Below, piece after piece: positions 15,362 to 15,845 of a DNA stretch of 15,845 bases. A model generated the notes under the pieces. That model was given only the letters and a program-made list of their open reading frames with translations, was not told the origin of the DNA and ran no database searches. The position numbers were made by a program, and so were the translations under genes. The DNA lies in contig CAVVYM010000011.1 in assembly GCA_963752505.1 (NCBI GenBank), positions 1-15,845 of the forward strand. Reading direction: 5' to 3'. The DNA comes from JACJWR01 sp963752505 (lineage in GTDB: Bacteria > Actinomycetota > Actinomycetes > S36-B12 > UBA10799). Every line of letters begins with the position of its first letter. Within the stretch, counting starts at the first letter, position 1.

Positions 15362-15845
15362 TCAGCCGTTCGAACCAGAGGTGCTGGCGGACGGCGACGG
15401 AGACGAGCTGGCGCTGGCCGATCCGGAGGTGGCCGCCGACGGCGAACCGCTGGGCGATGGCTTGGCCTGCAGTTGCGTGCTGCGCGAGAAGTCCGTGTTG
15501 AACGTCTGCCGAATTGTTTCGATTGACGTCCCATCGGTGACCAGGGTGCCGAGCTCCAGGATCGCCTCGAGGGATTCGTTGATGAACTGGTTCTGCGAGC
15601 CCACAAAGGCGACCTGGCTGGGCTGACCGTAGTCGGCGATCATCGTCTTCGAGTGCACGAACATCACTGCCTCGGGCGCCATCTCGTTGGTGGGGTCGAA
15701 GACGACTTGGCTCCTGCCGCGCGCAACTGGTCGACGATGTCGGGGCTCTGGCCATCGGAGTTGGCGATGACGCGGACGACCACTCCATCGTTGGCTCGGT
15801 CTATCAGCGTCTGCAGCAGGAAAGAATCGTCCTGGATGTACTCGG
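15362..15845 (-). CDS. HKD phospholipase D-like protein, C-terminal part (gene continues beyond the window)
   Basis: Only the 3' portion of this minus-strand gene lies in the window. It carries one HKD motif, MFVHSKTMIAD (HxKx4D), followed by FVGSQNQFINESLE and LGTLVTDG, closely matching motif 2 of the neighbour at 14204-15361 (YIHTKTMVVD; IGSVNPFLNESLQ). Upstream of it EYIQDDSFLLQTLIDRAN and VVVRVIANSD resemble the matching strand and helix of the second half. The frame changes near 15711, where one added C joins RAAGA to QVVFDPTNEMAPE. The protein ends in an unusual tail of about 34 residues, almost only Ser, Pro, Ala, Gly and Thr, probably disordered. Its stop abuts the next start (TGA then GTG), marking an operon. 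The sequence resemblance between the two suggests an old tandem duplication. Confidence 0.78.
   Translation of the reverse strand, partial: RVHPGRFFPAADADRPSQRWSGRPRHRQLRWPEPRHRRPVARGRSQVVFDPTNEMAPEAVMFVHSKTMIADYGQPSQVAFVGSQNQFINESLEAILELGTLVTDGTSIETIRQTFNTDFSRSTQLQAKPSPSGSPSAATSGSASASSSPSPSASTSGSNG

Noticed and set aside
12822..15845. Interpretation as a polymorphic toxin (deaminase toxin) system
   Set aside because: Toxin deaminase domains usually sit at the C-terminus of large delivery proteins beside an immunity gene. Here the domain is directly after a lipoprotein linker and no small immunity-like gene follows.

Overview
The window is high-GC DNA with GTG/TTG starts, actinobacterial protein families and several start codons placed 6-7 nt after a TANNNT box (leaderless promoters). 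This points to an actinomycete (Actinomycetota); I cannot name the genus. There are no RNA genes, CRISPR arrays, insertion sequences or phage genes, and no gene-free stretch longer than about 225 nt.

Left part (1-6061), mostly lipid and envelope enzymes. On the plus strand are an alpha/beta hydrolase (223-1332) and an overlapping PAP2-family phosphatase with a frameshift (1332-2128). On the minus strand are an acyltransferase-3 membrane protein broken by about seven frame changes (2148-3335) and a small DUF6790-like membrane protein (3390-3864). On the plus strand again are a CREST/ceramidase-like membrane protein with three frame changes (4014 to about 4666) and a PlsC-type acyltransferase with one (4746-6061). 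Most of these frame changes are repaired by adding one base to a G/C run. They therefore look more like sequence errors than old decay, but I cannot prove that here.

Right part (6099-15845), all on the minus strand and dominated by exported lipoproteins. In transcription order (right to left): the C-terminal part of an HKD phospholipase-D-like protein (15845-15362); a complete HKD phospholipase-D-like lipoprotein (15361-14204); a Tat-type lipoprotein with a zinc nucleobase/nucleoside deaminase domain (14207-12822); and a lipoprotein sedolisin (S53 peptidase) with all catalytic residues (12796-11153). These four are packed like an operon: abutting, 4-nt overlap, then a 25-nt gap. Next come a polytopic membrane protein (11077-9776) and a small conserved actinobacterial protein (9696-9304), each with its own leaderless promoter. 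Last is a two-gene unit: a cysteine-rich lipoprotein of unknown function (9149-7641) followed 39 nt later by another HKD phospholipase-D-like lipoprotein (7601-6099).

The most unusual content is the packed set of surface hydrolases: two HKD enzymes, an exported deaminase and a sedolisin. A plausible reading is outside-the-membrane breakdown of macromolecules (nucleic acid or phospholipid, nucleobase, protein) for scavenging. An envelope-remodelling role, fitting the lipid genes on the left, is the main alternative.
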